The notes under the pieces were generated by a model. The model did not search any database and was not told the origin of the DNA. It was given only the letters and a program-made list of their open reading frames with translations. This document shows, one piece after another, positions 44,084-54,970 of a DNA stretch of 64,000 bases. The position numbers and the translations under genes are program-made. The stretch spans positions 30,134,020 to 30,198,019 of the forward strand of contig NC_079206.1 of NCBI RefSeq assembly GCF_026745355.1, in the 5' to 3' direction. The stretch comes from Beta vulgaris subsp. vulgaris (lineage: Eukaryota > Streptophyta > Magnoliopsida > Caryophyllales > Amaranthaceae). Numbering within the stretch: position 1 is the stretch's first letter; the number at the start of each line of letters is the position of its first letter.

Positions 44084-44745
44084 CTACCTCTCTTCTTGAT
44101 CTCCCTTAATGGGAGAACAACGTCTCTCCCCACCCCCTATCCATTCAATATCCTAGTTGCTTGGGAGCACAACCCCTCTCCCCACCCCCCCATCCATTCA
44201 CTATCCTAAATGCTTGGGAGCTACCTCTCACCAACTTCCTTAAACTTGATTTTAATGGTTTGTTCAAATATTTGTCAACAACAGCGGGTATTATCATTGA
44301 TAATCACCTTGAGGACCTCATGCAACCCAAAGCATTCAAGCTTAGTTCTACCTCAACTTTTGTGCCAAAGCAACAACTCTTCACCAAGGTCTAGTCCTCG
44401 CGAAACAGCTTAAAAATCTCATCACGGAAGATGACAATCTTCTAGTCTCAAATAAAATAAAAAGGTATTATGTGAAGCTAACCGAGTGGTTGCCTGGATA
44501 GCCAGCGTTTGTGAATACATCAACTTCCATCTCCTGAGTTCGATAGCTGGCAGCTGAACTATATTTTCCGTCAAGGTAACCGAGCGGCCGAATAGATATC
44601 AAACGTTGGTCCCTTCGTCACTTCATCTTATAATCTAACTCCTTGTAATAATTCCTCACTTTGTTCTGTCCTTGTAACAGATGTATTAAGAATTCTTCTT
44701 GAGCGAACGATTTCCTAATGCTATTTTTCTTATTATTAAAAAAAT
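44084..44745 (+). pseudogene. LINE ORF2 remnant, right half (RNase H-like tail and 3' end)
   Basis: Beyond the GACTT duplication the LINE continues. NFLKLDFNG, IIIDNH and, near 44540-44590, SWQLNYIFRQGNRAAE match the RNase H domain found at the C-terminus of many plant L1 ORF2 proteins (first strand with the catalytic Asp, and the final R..N.AAD helix). Many stops interrupt it. An imperfect 52-53-bp tandem duplication lies at 44111-44215. The 3' end is around the A-rich stretch at 44730-44745. Together with 6900-7807 this is the outermost and oldest element of the nest. Confidence 0.7.
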
Positions 44746-44789
44746 GTAAGAAAAAGGTAGTACCTAGAAAAGGATGGAGGGAGTAGTTG
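44746..44789. mobile_element. Stowaway-like terminus (partial)
   Basis: TACCTAGAAAAGGATGGAGGGAGTA at 44761-44785 is, reversed, a CTCCCTCC-type terminus with TA at its edge, as in Stowaway (Tc1/Mariner) MITEs. I found no matching opposite end, so only a fragment or a single end is claimed. Confidence 0.4.
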
Positions 44790-46093
44790 TCAAATTGTAA
44801 GTTTGATTAAGATTTCATGATTGATACTTGTTAATACTATTAGATTAAAATTGATTAGTGTGTGCTCTCCTTTTCTTTTTTTTCTTTTTTTTTTTTTTTT
44901 TTTTTTTGCTTTTATTTGTGGCACTATAAGACTCTACAAAGTACTCTTTCTATCTCTTTCTTTTTTGTCAAATGCTTCAGTTAATGTATCAAACTCTTTC
45001 TACCTTATGAAGGATATAGTCAATTATTTCTTACCGTTATTAAGGCCCTCTTGGGACCAATTGTATAACTTTATATCTCGCACATGGATGATTAAGGTTC
45101 AAATCGAGGTGGAAGCAATTTCATTGATGATGGAGGGAGGGGGAGGGGGCGATTGAGACTTGTTGAGCGTGTGAATATGTGTTTGTATAACCTTGTGTGA
45201 GTGCAGCCCAAAAATTATACTTACTAAGGCGTTTCCAAATGGTGTACAAAAAAAGTTATTGCTTGCGAAATATATTTGAATTTTTTGTACCAAAATGCGG
45301 CCATTATAAGTTATTAGCCAACTACTGCCTAATACGGGCTGTAGACATATACTTCCTCTACAGAGTAGACTACAATTATTTTTAAGTAACAAATGGGGCA
45401 GTGATAATTATCAGTTTGGAAGTCCAGGCATGATTATAACGCATATTTTAATTACCGACAACTTTGATTCTCTCAGTGCCAACAATATGTACATAGAGGA
45501 GGCTGAAAGAGGACAAAGAGAAAAATACAAGGGAAATTATTAAACATTATATAGGTAAAGAATTAAGACTATAGCAACTTGTAATAATCATTCTCATCTA
45601 CCAGTTAATAAAAGTGAACATATTCATGCATAGTTTAGTAAAATGATCTAATCAGCAGTTTCTGCCAGATTGCTTGCATTGACTTCTAGCCTTTTATCTA
45701 GTAGTAACTGAGAGCAAGTATATTTTTACATGATTAAGTTTTAAGACAGTGATAAAGTAAAGCTTAGGATAAACAATTCTTATACCGAGATTAAGAAAGG
45801 AACAAGTTCAATTATTTAGAAAGAGAAAATCTCATATGAATATTATTATAATGTATTATTGTATTACAATATTACGCTTCTTTCTATATATTTTACAAGG
45901 GTTTATAATTTGATGCTTTTTCTTAACAAATACAAATAAGTTCTACACAATGTTTCAATGTTTGCCTGTTTGTTTTTTATTTATTACAATTACTGTTAAA
46001 GAAAAAGAAAAAGGATTTACTAATTATGTTTGTGGAGGAATAATTAAGTTTTGTAATACGTGGATATTAATTAGTTTAATAACTTTTTTATAA
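44790..46093. other. AT-rich intergenic DNA, nothing recognised
   Basis: The stretch is AT-rich with a long T run near 44877-44907. Short open frames (for example 44821-45156, Phe/Ser-rich) have no coding character. No complete terminal repeats were found. Confidence 0.5.
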
Positions 46094-46102
46094 TAATTTA
46101 TT

Positions 46103-46217
46103 GGAAAAATTGGCAAGAATAAGTTAACCTTTGCGTTGACCACTTTTAACAAGTCAACCTTCATTTATTCTAGTAGCAAGTAAAGCTTGTACATGAATTA
46201 GCTTTTAACAAGTTTTT
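46103..46217 (+). repeat. MULE left terminal inverted repeat
   Basis: About 115 bp matches the right end in reverse complement with roughly a dozen differences. It probably contains the promoter of the GRF gene, whose ATG lies 190 bp inside. Confidence 0.9.
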
Positions 46218-46406
46218 TTAAATGGTAACCTGCAATAGTAGGTTCCAACAGGTAATTAAAGATCCGTTAGGTTTATTGCAACTAATCTTTAAATTTTTTT
46301 CCACCTATTATAAAACCCAACACCAACTGCTTCTTCTTCCCTCTTTGATACTCTGCTTCTTCTTCCCTTCTTCCTCCTTTTCGTCTTTTTTTCCTCCCTC
46401 TTAAAC

Positions 46407-46940
46407 ATGTCATCGCAAAGACAAAGCTCGTGTGGGTTTGGAAATTCTTCAAATTCAGCTAGGGTTTTGTACGCAAAAGTGAAGTGCAAGTGTGGAAATG
46501 ATGTCGTGGTTAGAACCGTGAAGAAGGGATCCAACCCCGGTGCTAAATTTTATGGATGCCCACTTTTGCCCGTAAGTTAATTAGATTCTTAAAAAAATTT
46601 TACTTTGCTAAACAAGGAAAGTTAATTTTTATCAATTTTGATTTGTAGAACACTAAGTTGAGACATGTTTAAGTTGGTGGATGATGTTGAAGAGTTGCAA
46701 TTTCGGTTGCTCGAGAAGGATACTACAATAGCAGAATTGGAGATGTTGCAAAAGTTCAGTGAAGATAAGATAAAGGAATTGAAGAAGAAGAGTGGGAAAC
46801 TAGAATAAGCAGAGGTGAAGCAATTAAAGAAAGAGGGTTTAGAGTTAAAAATGTGTGCTATGAAGTATAGTTTGACAGTATTGAACATTTTCCTATTTTT
46901 TGCAATTTTCATTTTTTTGGTCTTTTTGATTCTTAAGTAA
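46407..46940 (+). pseudogene. GRF zinc finger / coiled-coil / membrane-anchor gene inside the MULE
   Basis: Exon 1 (46407-46571, 55 codons) encodes a Ser-rich start and then VKCKCGNDVVVRTVKKGSNP and KFYGCPLLP, the first half of a GRF-type zinc finger (PF06839-like, C-x-C-G...NPG..F..C). A consensus donor (CCC|GTAAGT) and an acceptor (TTGTAG at 46643-46648) bound a 77-bp intron. Exon 2, after a short frame disturbance, reads FKLVDDVEELQFRLLEKDTT, continues as Lys/Glu-rich coiled coil with one TAA near 46806, and ends in a hydrophobic helix (LNIFLFFAIFIFLVFLILK) at a TAA at 46940. GRF fingers bind nucleic acid. Fusion to a C-terminal membrane anchor is seen in many small plant proteins. Now a pseudogene. 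Confidence 0.75.
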
Positions 46941-47523
46941 AAGTAGTATTTAGTTGAATGTATTTAGGTTATTAAGTTATGTATTAATTGGCTAGGTTAT
47001 CAAAATGTATGGTTTAAACTTTGATGAGTGAAATCTGACATCATTTTGATCAGTTTGAACTTTGAGCCATAATATGTTCCACATAAATTGTATATAGCTA
47101 ATAGTAGCTTCATTTTCCAAAAGTGGCTTCAAATGTACACCTAAAATGATAAGTACATCAAATTTTCACCAAAATATACTAGCTTCATTGATAATCATCG
47201 AAATATTCGTACTTTCCAAAAGCTAAGCAAAAATGTTTTAACATTCGAATATCCATACTTTGTAGTACACCAACTAAAATACTAGATTATCTATTACAAA
47301 TTTTGTTGTTTTGTAAAGATAAATTTACTAGTACACCAACTAAAATAATTGTAGTAATGCAGCATCCTCCTACTATGCCGGGTTAAAAACAGTTGAAGCT
47401 TGGCTTGATTGAGTGTCTATGTAAACCCAACACCAACTGGTACCTACACAAACACTAACACAAATCAGTTTTCAGTTGAATAAGTTATGCAAGTGTAAAA
47501 ACACAACAAAAACCAACTGTAAA

Positions 47524-50340
47524 TTACATTTGTACCTTATTTCCTCTTCTACCCCTGCCTCTTGTATTCCCTCTGCCACCAGGTTCTCCAGGTCTCTCTC
47601 TGCCAGTGGCTTCTCCAGTCCTCCCTCTGCCACCAGATTGTCCAGTCCTCCCTCTGCCTCTTGCATTGGAGCCTCCTCTTGCACCTACTCCACCCAAAAT
47701 CATTCTATATACCTCCCCTTCCAAGTTGGGTTGGCTGAGCAGTAGTAGAGTGATGATTGGCAGAAGGTTGTGGTTGTGGAGGTGGTTCAGTAGTTGCTTC
47801 TTGTTTCTTTGGCCCCCCTCTTGGCTTTTTGGTTGGAGGCTGTTGTTGCACAGCAGAATCATTCCTAGGACAGCCCCTCTTGTTATGACCCTTCTCATTA
47901 CAGTTGGTGCAAGTCATTTGCATACCATGCCTTGTTAGAACACCAGGCATCTTTGGATCTTCATATGGATCTCTTATCCTGGTTTTTCTTGGCCTCCCTG
48001 GACCAACTTTTATTTTTGGAGGATCTAGATCACACTCCACTCTTGGCCAGAACCTTTCACCCTCACAAGGTGGTATAGAGCCCCCATAAGCTGTCAAATA
48101 TGCTTCTCTCCTATAAGCTTCATCTACGTAATCCTCTGCATCCTTATTCAAAAAGAATATATATACATGCAACTGCATGACAACAAGGCACTCCAAGCAG
48201 ATGCCATTTTCTACATGTACAAGTCCTAGAATCTAAGTTTACAATGAGCTGATCAAGATAATATTTGACATTAAAAATATGCTCTGTGGAGGGCATCACA
48301 TCACAATTAGCAGCCTTATCCTTCTCTTTATCAAGCATAGCTTAGATCCTAGGACATATCTTGACACTTAACTTCTCCATTGACTGCCTCTTATTACATA
48401 ATCTTTGCATAAGTGCCACCCTAATATCTTGCATCATTTAAATCAAATGCTTGGTTCTAGAATTGATTATAAAACCATTAAAGGTCTCAGCCATGTTATT
48501 AGTGATGGTACCAGATTTAATCCTAGGATTCATGAATGCTCTACAAAAAATAGGTGGCTTGTAAGCCCTAAAAGCAGCAGTAACATATGCATTTTCTTTT
48601 TCCAATTCACTCAAAGCATCTTTAAAATCAGTCATGTTGTATGCCTTAGAAATCTTCCAGAATATTAGTTTCATCTCATCTCCTTTATATGTTTTGTGCC
48701 AATTAGCATAGACATGTCTAGCACAATGTCTATGCTCTGCCTTAGGTAGTACCCTAGCAACAACACTCAAAATGCCCTTCAGAATAGTAGTAAATCCAAC
48801 TAGAACTTTAGGTTTAGTGGATATGCAAACTAAGTTAACTGATTTACAATTGTTTATTCTTCTTCATATTTCTGTGACACCTATGCTCATTCACCACTTT
48901 TTTCAGAATGAAACTGGCTTTGTTTGGGTGCCAAGAGGAATACAGATAAGAGGGACGCCCTAACACACACTTCACTCCACACTCTTGCATTCTGTTTTTG
49001 CTACTTAAAACCACACTCACATTCCTACCTTGGAAAATGGCATACCTAGCCACTACCTGTTTAAAGCACTCCTTGTTTGCAAATCTCTGTCCTGCTTTCC
49101 ACACAAAGGTGGAGAAGTCAGTACTTTTTCCTACCAACAAAGCTCTCCTCTTTCTTCTTTCCTGTTCACCCTCATCACCACTCACTGGTGGTGTATCAAT
49201 GTCTTCCCCACTCTAATAATAATCAGATTCATTATCATTTTCTTGGGGGACATATTCTGTAGGTGGTTGTTGTTGTTGTTGTGCATTCAATTTCCCTTCA
49301 GCAGCCTCCCTCTATAATTGCTTAGCAATTACAAGTAACCTAGAAGAGCAACTTCTAACTCTCTCCCTAGCAACAACATATTCCTCAACACTATTATCTG
49401 ATTCATCTTCAGCTTCAAGTTGCTCATCCCCACTCTCATTAAGCAAAACACCCTCCTCATCACTTATGAAGTCCAAATCATCTAACCCACTACCTTCAGC
49501 CTCTCCCCCAATGTTTTCAGGCTCATAAATTGGATCATCTTCATCATCACTAGACTCACCAATTAATTCTCTCAGTGTTAGTGGACTGTCTGGCCTATCA
49601 TCTTCTAATGGATCTAGTGTTTTTGAATAGATGGCAGGAGATGGTTGTGTAGCTGCTTCAGTAGATTTGGGAGGAGAAACAGGTTTAGAAGCAGCTTTTT
49701 CTGTGGATAATGGATGAACTGGTGAAGTGTTTGAAGTTGGAGGTTGCTGTTGTTTTGTGAGAGAAAGTGGTTTTGAAGTAGGATGCATTCTGCTAAAAAG
49801 GTTGCATAGTCCAACAATATAACATCATCTATTCCCTTTAACCTAAATCTAGTTCTGGGGGGGAATATTTGTAACAGGTGGTGGGCCCCTTTTTGGTGTA
49901 AGCTTTTGGGGATTGGTTGGTTTTTGATTTTTTAATTGTGTTTCAGGTTGTTGAGAAGGAGTTATTGTCTTACTAGGAGATTTAGAGGGAGATTTATGTG
50001 GGAAAGTGGGGTAAGCCTGCTGATGCAACACATACAAGCCCACACTTTTCTCTTTCTTTGCTATATCACAAAGTGCAAGAACACCCTTGTCATCTTTTAC
50101 CTTTATTAACTCATCTAACAACCCCATCCCAGGAAGTAAATAGAAAACTGCCTCAACTGTGCTATAATCCCCACACTTCTTAGCCAAATCCATAATTTTC
50201 CAAAAATATAACTCATCAGGACCAACACCAATTCTCTTCCCTTATCCCCCTGTATATATTAACTCCCTTGTACTAGCTTCTTTAAACCTCACACCATGCC
50301 AATACCTTAAGGTAACAGTATCCCAAACACTACTAGCCAT
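47524..50340 (-). pseudogene. MuDR/MURA-type MULE transposase gene, broken
   Basis: From an ATG at 50340 the order is a PB1-like N-terminal domain (MASSVWDTV..., VEAVFYLLPGMGLLDELIKV), a Pro/Ser/Lys-rich linker, an acidic region (49788-49312) and a MuDR DNA-binding-like domain (49185-48844: RFANKECFKQVVARYAIFQG, HRCHRN). Part of the transposase core follows (48770-48438: KAEHRHCARHVYANW, MAETFNGFII), then a SWIM zinc finger (48338-48144: CTCRKWHLLGVPCCHAVA), a CCHC knuckle (CTNCNEKGHNKRGC) and an Arg/Gly-rich tail (GRGRTGQSGGRGRTG). A TAA near 50243, several frameshifts and a deletion removing the first part of the DDE core (about 48770-48850) make it inactive. Confidence 0.88.
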
Positions 50341-50875
50341 TACCACCTAAAAAATCCAATATATTTCTCAATATAAGTTCCAACCCAGTTTAAATTCATT
50401 TAACAAACATACAAAACACATAACAAAAAAAGAGGATGGAAACCCTAAACTAAGTAACTAATTCATCATCAACAACCATAATTCAACCCAAAATTGCAAC
50501 CCTAATTGTTTACAGTCAACATCAAACCATTTCAAAGCAACTAATTAACTATTACGAATAAATCAATCAAACACCACACACATGCATTCAGCCAAGAGTT
50601 TCGAATAATAAAATGGAAAAGTTCGAGAAAATTCTGGAGTGAAAAACGAAATAAAAGAAAATACGAACTAACCTTTGCTGCAAAGATTCGAACTTTGACT
50701 TGCTTGAGCTTCAATGCCTGACTTGGAGATGAAGAACAGGAAAGAGAGTGTGGGTGTTATACGAACAGTTAGGGGAAACGAAATGTGGAGGGAATTTTTT
50801 TTTGCCAGAGTCAATAAGTCAAAGGGAATGGTAAGTTTAAATTGAAAGTTTACAGGTTGTTCAGGTCATAAGTAA
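50341..50875. other. MULE 5' leader between transposase start and right terminal repeat
   Basis: This is AT-rich non-coding DNA in the upstream position of the transposase gene, presumably its promoter and 5' UTR together with the terminal repeat. No individual motif stands out. Confidence 0.5.
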
Positions 50876-50990
50876 AAAAACTTGTTAAAACCTAATTCAT
50901 GTACAAGCTTTACTTGCTACTGTAATAAATGAAGGTTGACTTGTTAAAAGCGGTTAACGCAAAGGTTGACTTATTGTTGACAATTTTTCC
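50876..50990 (-). repeat. MULE right terminal inverted repeat
   Basis: This is the partner of 46103-46217. It ends CAATTTTTCC at 50990. It lies upstream of the transposase gene start at 50340. Confidence 0.9.
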
Positions 50991-50997
50991 TAATATA

Positions 50998-51575
50998 TCT
51001 CTATTATATAAGGGAAGGGGGGAGCAATGGTGTCCTCTTTTGAAACGCCTATTTTACCCCCCTTCCCTTTCTAAATTACAAAAGGAATATCAAAATCAAA
51101 ATCGGCATTCAAAGAAAACTATCGAAAATTAATTTACAACACTCATTCACAAATCACTTAAAAGAAGAAACTTTACAAATCACTCATACAATTGAGAAAA
51201 TCACGTTATAAAAATCATTCAAATCACTCAAGTAACCAGGAAACTTTATTAAAACTTAAAATTAACATATAAACTAAAACTAATAACCTAGAATGTCAAT
51301 ACATACACAAACATTTACAAATATTTACTTACAAATCACTTTTCTCAAGAACCATTCACAATTAATGGTGGGTCGTGATAAAAAATAGAGGTGTATTTGT
51401 AGTGAAATCAGAATTTAGAAGTTAGACAGAAAAAAAATTTATTTACTTTTTTATAGTGTTTCCTATATATAATGAAACTCTTACATAATATTTGGACCTA
51501 TCTTTTTTTATTATATAATAGCGATTAATTATCAAGGTAAAAAGGTTTATGATTCAAGAATTAAAGTACAACATA
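50998..51575 (+). mobile_element. Helitron 5' terminus, possibly truncated
   Basis: TCTCTATTATATAAGGGAAG at 50998, preceded by A, matches the 5' end of the complete Helitron at 51576 for about 24 bases, and again at the ATGGTGTCC that follows. I found no CTAG-plus-hairpin 3' end before the next Helitron begins. It may be truncated, or interrupted by the second copy. Confidence 0.6.
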
Positions 51576-52171
51576 TCTCTATTATATAAGGGAAGGGGAG
51601 CTATGGTGTCCCCGAATGAAGAGACTATCCCCTTCCCATTCTCAATTACAAATTCACTTACAAATCAAAGGGGACTTCAAACAAAAATACCAAAAATATA
51701 ATTATAACAATCACTCTCATAAGTCAGCTAAAATCATAAAATTGCATAATTTACATTATGCAAATCACTCAAATGAAGAATTTTACAAAAATTTGAAAAT
51801 TCACTTACAAACTACAACGACCTGTGAAAAAATGGACTTGAAATCAAAGTGTCCACTTCCTTTACAATTTATGAAGTACTGTACTTAATTCAAAAATCAA
51901 CTAAAAAATTATAATATTAGAAATCATAAATAAATTCAATAAAATTTCTATTTTGTTCATAGAATTTAACTTTGAAAAGTAAAAAAAAAAAAAAAACACA
52001 AAAAAGAATGGTGAGAGACTTAAGTGACAGAAACTAAACCAATCAAATTTTACAACTAAAAACAATTATACTTTGTATGTCTAATGTTCAAATTTTGACT
52101 CTTATGTCGAAGAAAATTGAGTTTCTGTTTTGAAAAAAATTCAAGCACGCATCGCGTGCAAAAAATTCTAG
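51576..52171 (+). mobile_element. Non-autonomous Helitron (596 bp, both ends)
   Basis: The 5' end TCTCTATTATATAAGGG follows an A at 51575. The 3' end is a 6-bp-stem hairpin (GCACGC-ATC-GCGTGC, 52145-52159), eight A/T bases, then CTAG (52168-52171) followed by a T. TC at the start, a hairpin close to CTRR at the end, and insertion between A and T with no duplication define Helitrons. The interior is AT-rich without a Rep/helicase gene. Confidence 0.9.
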
Positions 52172-54637
52172 TTTAGTTTCTAAACACACAGGTGATGTGT
52201 TAAAGAGAGACACATTCATTAGGAAACCTATTGCATATGTGCAACACCTTTAAAATCACTTTCATAAAAGGGAAGCGGGAGGTACTACCACCGCTATGAA
52301 ACAAAAATTGGTAGATTAGATGCTCATTGAATCTAAATAGACTTTATAAAGTTAATTGTACATTGAATAAAAGAAAGGGTACTAAATAGTCAAAATTAAT
52401 TTATCTAGTTCTATTATAAATACGCAGTGGAAAACTTTAAAAGGTTAACTTAAATGTTAATACAAAGTCAAAGCATCATGCCCCCACAACAAGAATCTAA
52501 AATCCAAAGAGTTAAAATCCCTAACCAAATAATAAGAAGTTTTGCTGAAAGTATCCTGCTACGAATCAACCTCATGGATGAATGATGATTACCTGAAGGA
52601 ATTGTTTAGTCACCATTCAACATAAGGTTGGAATGGATCGTTGTAGGGTTAAAGTACATTGACCAATGACAACAACAACATACACGTCAACAAAAGCACA
52701 TTATGTATATAAGGGAAAATAGGAATTGTAAACGTAGACGTGACACTATATAAATGTGCAAGAAAGAAAATACTCAACTTTAACTCTATTCAAATTACTT
52801 TACAATAAGATTGATATTGAATTAGCATCCTCGTCTGATAGAATCATACGAGCTACAACCTATTACGTGAAGGTGGTTCGAACCTCCCTTGGAACGTCCT
52901 CTCAATTAATTGTGCTACGTCAGTATTATCATACCACGATATTGTATCACCAAGAAATTTTGCACCCACTTTTTCACGTTATCTTCCCTTAATTATTAGT
53001 TTATGTTAAAACTAGAATATTTTATTCTTTAAAATTTTCTATCACAGAAATATATATGTTTCGTCCACTTTATAATATATCATCTCTATATAATTTATTT
53101 TATTAGAATTATATATTTTCTAGCACTTATATTTCATGTTCAGTATGCGTATTTTAATTTAACGTTCAAATAACGCGTTTTGCACTGCTTTTGCAACACT
53201 ACATGGCCTGGTTTTTTACATCTTTGCTGGCTTTTCACAGGGTTTTGTAACCTAAAATTAGCGCCTCATGATTCCCTTTGATTTACCCTTTAATGCCTTA
53301 ATCAAAATCCCCAATTTTTTGCTATTGTAACCACTGTCTGTATGGTTTTTCTTAACCTGCTTTGGATATCATTTGGTGGCCACAAGAATGCTAGGAGAAG
53401 ACGCTGAAGGTTTTCAATGTACTCAAGAGGCAAGGTGAACTGAGTAATTAGATGTACTTGCAAATTCAATTTTTTTCGATTTTAGGGGGAACTAGTTGAG
53501 GTGGTTCATAACAACGAAAATAATAGAACTTGAAAGCATTAAAGAACACACAAAATTTAACGAGGTTAAGCCAAACAAGGGCCTATGTCCTCCTCCATTG
53601 GTCTTCTTATTAATCAACTCTAGAAAACAAAAATATGTACTCTCGAATTCTCCTGTTTCCCTTACACCAACGAAACAACACATCTCACACTAACTCTAGT
53701 TTGCTACTTCGCACTTGAAGTCACAAGCACTCGTGAATGAACTTACAAACGTTACCCAATTTCTAACCCCGTTGTTAGATATTAAATACAATTTTTCTCT
53801 TAAAACACGCATTTTCACAAAGCAAACAAAGAGTATCGTAAAGCTCTATGAGATGTGTGCTTTATTTTAGGATATTTTCCAGTTGTTATCGTTGCAAAAG
53901 CTCTCAATATACTCAACTAGCCTTGTGCAAGAGTCGTTGTCAAATTTAATTAATTGCATAAATTTAAGGTTTGATGCATAATTTAGAATTTCTTTTTTAC
54001 ATAATATAAGGTTTTATGTCCTTCTTATGCAATTTATTATGATAACATATCTAATACTCTTACTTACGTCTAATACTTTATCATAGTTTTTTACAGTCCG
54101 TTTTTTGTGCAACAAGCCACACGAATTCCAAAGCGTGCGACACACATTATTGAGATGAGTTCTAGTGTACAGTTTCAATTCAACATCTTCCTTCACGAAA
54201 TTCCTCTTCTCCTCTCTCTCAAACACCCCAATTTCCACTTCTTTTCTCTCTCCTTGGCTTCCATGGCTAACCTTCCACTTCTTTTCTTCATCATTGATTT
54301 CTCTCTCACTCGCTGGAGATTCGGTACTCTTCGGCTTCTTCTCCTTTACCGGCGCAACCTTAGCTTCTTCGCCGGAGATTTCGCGACCTTTACAACAACT
54401 TTCACAACGATCTTCAGCTTCTTCACAGTAAGGGTAAAATTTTAGAGGAAATAAGAGCATAGAGAAAATAGGAATAAAATGGGGGAAATAAGAGGAGAGA
54501 GAAGATGAAGAAATGGGAGGAGAGAGAAAATGAGGCCAAAATGGGGAAAATGAGAGGAGAGAGAAGATGAGGACAAATGAGGGAGAGAAAGGAAAAACTC
54601 TGCCATTTTCTCTCTCATTGTGTGGTTTATGTAAAAG
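52172..54637. other. AT-rich intergenic DNA, nothing recognised
   Basis: There are no protein families and no complete terminal repeats. Open frames at 53492-53693 and 54014-54460 are on overlapping or purine/pyrimidine-rich sequence and unrecognised. A purine-rich tract (GAGAGA and ATGAGG words) covers 54450-54600. Confidence 0.5.
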
Positions 54638-54970
54638 TAACCCTAATTTCAGTAAAAGTAACTCCTTAACATTACAAAAGTAATCCCTGGTTTCACTAAA
54701 AGTAACTCCTTAGCATTCGAAAAAAGTAACTCTTAATTTCACTAAAAGTAACCCCTTAGCATTAGAAAAGTAATCCCTAATTTCAGTAAAATTAACCCCT
54801 TAACATTTGAAAAAGTAACCCCTAGTTTCGTTAAGACCTTAGCATTAGAAAAAAAATCTAAATTCAACAAAAGTAACCCTTATTGTGAAAAGTAACCCCT
54901 CTGAAAACGATTTAACAAAAGTAACATTATCTATTAGAAAAGTAATCCCTGTTGCAAAAACTAACCCCTC
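54638..54970. repeat. 44-46-bp minisatellite
   Basis: The unit is close to AAAGTAACCCCTTAGCATTA plus AATCCCTAATTTCAGTA. The A(C/T)CCCT-type anchor lies at about 54661, 54705, 54751, 54795 and 54836, giving spacings of 40-46 bp, with decaying copies to 54970. It is non-coding. Confidence 0.8.

Larger units (their letters stand above)
46103..50990. mobile_element. MULE with long terminal inverted repeats and two convergent genes
   Basis: The left end (46103-46217) and the reverse complement of the right end (50876-50990) match over about 115 bp, sharing for example AACAAGTCAACCTTCATTTA and GCAAGTAAAGCTTGTACATG. The flanks TAATTTATT (46094-46102) and TAATATATC (50991-50999) agree at 7 of 9 positions, a plausible decayed 9-bp duplication. 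On the minus strand lies a MuDR-type transposase gene. On the plus strand, read from the opposite end, is a small GRF-zinc-finger gene. Both carry disabling mutations. Confidence 0.9.

Noticed and set aside
54014..54460. 148-codon minus-strand frame as a host gene
   Set aside because: It is Glu/Lys-rich from purine-biased DNA, has an equally long overlapping plus-strand frame, and I recognise no domain. Possibly a gene fragment, but unsupported.
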